Below, one piece after another: positions 61,961 to 64,000 of a stretch of DNA of 64,000 bases. The translations under genes and the position numbers were made by a program. This DNA is from Cryptomeria japonica (taxonomy: Eukaryota > Streptophyta > Pinopsida > Cupressales > Cupressaceae), in NCBI RefSeq assembly GCF_030272615.1, contig NC_081413.1, positions 144,250,476-144,314,475 on the forward strand, read 5' to 3'. Numbering within the stretch: position 1 is the first letter of the stretch; each line of letters opens with the position of its first letter. The notes under the pieces were generated by a model. It was not told where the DNA came from. It searched no databases and was given only the letters and a program-made list of their open reading frames with translations.

Positions 61961-64000
61961 ATGGCGACCCCAAAGGCGGGAGCATCCACCAGTCGCTCGG
62001 CTCTCATGAAAGAAGATCAGAAGACCGAAGAAATGGAAACCAAGATCGTGTCCAAGTGGAGCAACGTTGGAGATACCAACTTGGGGAACTTTAGCACGAA
62101 GAAGTTCCGAGAGGTCCCTTACATCGGCAAGCCATCACCTGTCGCCCGGAGAATAATAGAGAGTGGCATCATCAAGGCGGCCGGTTTTCCTCCAGCCATT
62201 CAGTGCCACGAGTTGATGATCGAGTGTGCCCGTCATTACAATCCACAGTCCAGGACAATTGTGTCCAATGAGGGAAACACTTTGGCGTACCTTTCTGAGG
62301 AAGCCATAAGTGAAGCCTTCCATCTTCCAGAGCACAGGGACATGATATACAAGAGCATTGAAGGAGCCAGATCAGTGTACGATGATGATCCAGATGCTTG
62401 CCTAAGCATAATCAACAAGAACTGGCTACTCAAGAGTCGTCCCCGTCTGAGCAAAGTACCGAACACACCACACCGGATTGATTTCCAAGAGGAGTACAGA
62501 GATTTGATTACCATGCTCAACAGAGTCACAGGAGCGCCTCATGCCTTCTATTTTGAGAAGTGGATGTTTTACTTCATCCAGGTGATTGTTCAAGGAAAGG
62601 GTACGATACATTGGGCTAGAATAATTAGCCATTGCTTGAACGTACAGTTGAGAAGACTCAGGGCTACTAAGTCCTTCCACATGAGTTCATACGTCATCTA
62701 TGCCTTAATCAGGAGCGTCGAGTACGCAGGACTACCTCACAGAGGAGTGATTGGAAGAGGACCCGGCGAGGTCAGAGTTTGTGAATCCTATACCTACTTG
62801 CATCATCCACCAGGAAAGAACTATAAGTTAATCAATGATACTTTCACGATGAACATTACAAGGACGTTGCAAGGCGGGATTCATAACAGATTATCTCAGG
62901 ATGCCCAGGAGTTAATCAAGAGGTACGGTGCTTGGTTCATTCAGTTTCCCAAGTTCACTTACATTAGAGTGTATGGATGTCCTTTACCTCCATACATGTT
63001 GCCGAGATACCCGACAGACAGAATTGTGTTACTTGAAGTAACAAGGCAGTTGGCAGCATATGTGAAGGCATTCAGACACAGACATCAGAATGGAGTTCAG
63101 GTACCTATTATTTTGGGTAATTCAGTTGAGGTATGTCCCAATGTCTCAGCCATGGATGACGCAGAGAGGGAGTTAGCCTTGTATCCTTTTTCATCTTTTG
63201 CTTGGAGGAATAGTTTTGATCCTCATGGACATTTAGAGGAGACGGTCGGTAGAAGATTTAGACATGAGTACCAGATTGAAGATTTTATGATGAATCTCCT
63301 AGATGATCTCGAAGTGAAACGAAAGATACATTCTAGATTGCCTTTGGATTTCATCAAGAAATGTAAGATTTACAGAGTGGCCGACCAAGCTCAGGACAAC
63401 GGCAGGCACATCCAATCTTCATATGATAGAGAAAGCAAAACAATAAGTTTGAATTGGAATGAGCCCGAGGCCGTGGATTTAGATGATTTGATGGCACCAG
63501 TCTTGTCTTGTACTCGCAGATGGGTAGACGTTCAACATCAGAAGTTGAGAGAACAGGGCATAGCTATGTCTTTTACTTTGGAAGAAAAGCCAGCCGAAGG
63601 TGGAGCCAGTGTTAGTGAAGGCAATCCTAATCCTAGGAATTCAGGTGAAGGTAACCTTCGATGTGCCAGTGAGGGCAATCTCCATTCGAGAGGTTCAAAG
63701 AGAAAGGAAAGATCAGAAAAGAAAGAGCCTTCCAAGAGAAAGCAAAGTGCCGGCAAAGATCAAACACCAGGTACTTCTTCCAGACCAGAGGATAGAGCAG
63801 TTCGAGTGGAAGAATCCATGGAATCGATGGTACAGAATGACAGACAGGAGGAAGGACAGGCACAGCATGTTTCATCCGATGGATCTCTCCAAGACTATGA
63901 TTTAGATAATGATAATGAAGTAACATCTCCTCCCAGACAAGAAGAAATAGTACATAAAGAGATTCAAGTTCAAGAGACAAGATCAAATATCCCAGATTGG
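61961..64000 (+). CDS. Large ORF of unknown family (at least 680 codons, 3' end outside window)
   Basis: ATG at 61961 opens a frame with no stop for 680 codons to the last base. N terminus MATPKAGASTSRSA is followed by a folded-looking region (residues about 30-520) with VSKWSNVGDTNLGNF, CARHYNP, GAPHAFYFEKWMFYFIQ (about 190), WARIISHCLN, NDTFTMNITRTLQGG (about 295), [19 protein letters not shown] (about 322), RYPTDRIVLLEVTRQL and FRHEYQIEDFMMN (about 433). Residues about 575-605 are Lys/Arg-rich (nuclear-signal-like), then acidic and glutamine-rich. No zinc knuckle, protease or RT motif. It is collinear with the decayed ORF at 18193-14942, which suggests a full length near 1,083 residues. 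Function unknown; a gag-like or accessory ORF of an LTR element is my inference. I see no plant mobile domain motifs. Confidence 0.85.
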   Translation, partial: MATPKAGASTSRSALMKEDQKTEEMETKIVSKWSNVGDTNLGNFSTKKFREVPYIGKPSPVARRIIESGIIKAAGFPPAIQCHELMIECARHYNPQSRTIVSNEGNTLAYLSEEAISEAFHLPEHRDMIYKSIEGARSVYDDDPDACLSIINKNWLLKSRPRLSKVPNTPHRIDFQEEYRDLITMLNRVTGAPHAFYFEKWMFYFIQVIVQGKGTIHWARIISHCLNVQLRRLRATKSFHMSSYVIYALIRSVEYAGLPHRGVIGRGPGEVRVCESYTYLHHPPGKNYKLINDTFTMNITRTLQGGIHNRLSQDAQELIKRYGAWFIQFPKFTYIRVYGCPLPPYMLPRYPTDRIVLLEVTRQLAAYVKAFRHRHQNGVQVPIILGNSVEVCPNVSAMDDAERELALYPFSSFAWRNSFDPHGHLEETVGRRFRHEYQIEDFMMNLLDDLEVKRKIHSRLPLDFIKKCKIYRVADQAQDNGRHIQSSYDRESKTISLNWNEPEAVDLDDLMAPVLSCTRRWVDVQHQKLREQGIAMSFTLEEKPAEGGASVSEGNPNPRNSGEGNLRCASEGNLHSRGSKRKERSEKKEPSKRKQSAGKDQTPGTSSRPEDRAVRVEESMESMVQNDRQEEGQAQHVSSDGSLQDYDLDNDNEVTSPPRQEEIVHKEIQVQETRSNIPDW

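Larger units (their letters stand above)
58546..64000 (+). mobile_element. Element Q: long-leader LTR-type element, 5' part (runs off window)
   Basis: Begins near TGTTGTGACCATTTCACAC (58546). A T-rich stretch is followed by a 2.1-kb array of palindromes at about 167-bp spacing, a TATA box (61268), a leader with repeated GTGGCG/GTGCGAA motifs, and a long ORF from 61961. This order fits a very long LTR (2.5-3.4 kb) plus leader and gag-like gene, but no second LTR, target duplication or primer site is visible inside the window. Classification as an LTR element therefore rests on its ORF being shared with element Z and on general layout. Confidence 0.55.

Overview
This is nuclear DNA from a large-genome seed plant. 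I think a gymnosperm or conifer is most likely, because a conserved single-copy gene is spread over very long introns packed with old and young LTR retrotransposons. That lineage call is inference. There are no bacterial features, no tRNA or rRNA genes and no CRISPR array.

Host gene. Five minus-strand exons between 543 and 27618 encode an uninterrupted stretch (about 218 codons) of bystin (BYSL/Enp1), a 40S ribosome-assembly factor. All splice sites are GT-AG and the phases match. Two introns are short (129 and 153 bp). The other two are 11.0 and 15.1 kb, and nearly all of their length is transposon. The N-terminal exons and the last exon were not found and should lie outside the window.

Left part (1-27 kb). 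Two Ty1/copia elements sit in one intron: Copia-1 (1320-6837, TSD ATATG) and Copia-2 (7273-11379, TSD TTATC). The next intron holds a long-LTR element ('Z', minus strand) with a decayed 1,084-codon ORF (14942-18193). A small element with a coiled-coil ORF (13184-14286) is nested in its LTR. Further right are copia LTR/leader debris, a LINE RNase H remnant and duplicated LTR fragments.

Middle (28-47 kb). An ancient gypsy pol remnant is split by Gypsy-3 (28749-37094, TSD GATGG), a decayed chromodomain gypsy element. One LTR of Gypsy-3 carries a 374-bp hAT-like MITE with an 8-bp TSD. Copia-3 (39366-47339) follows, with a solo LTR (44470-46643, TSD GAGTA) nested in its 3' region.

Right part (47-64 kb). 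A second Z-type LTR (from 47340) is interrupted by a hAT-like element (47909-48865) and by Gypsy-4 (48983-58205, TSD ACAAC), the best-preserved element. Its integrase is itself split by a solo LTR (53861-55919, TSD GACTC). From about 58546 to the window end runs an element I do not recognise ('Q'). It has a 2-kb array of short palindromes at about 167-bp spacing, a TATA box, a leader rich in GCGAA motifs, and a 680-codon ORF open to the last base. That ORF is collinear with the decayed 1,084-codon ORF of element Z, so the two define one protein family of unknown function.

The elements do not act together as a pathway. The window is a record of nested insertions around one housekeeping gene. 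The least explained parts are the Q/Z protein family and the 167-bp palindrome array.
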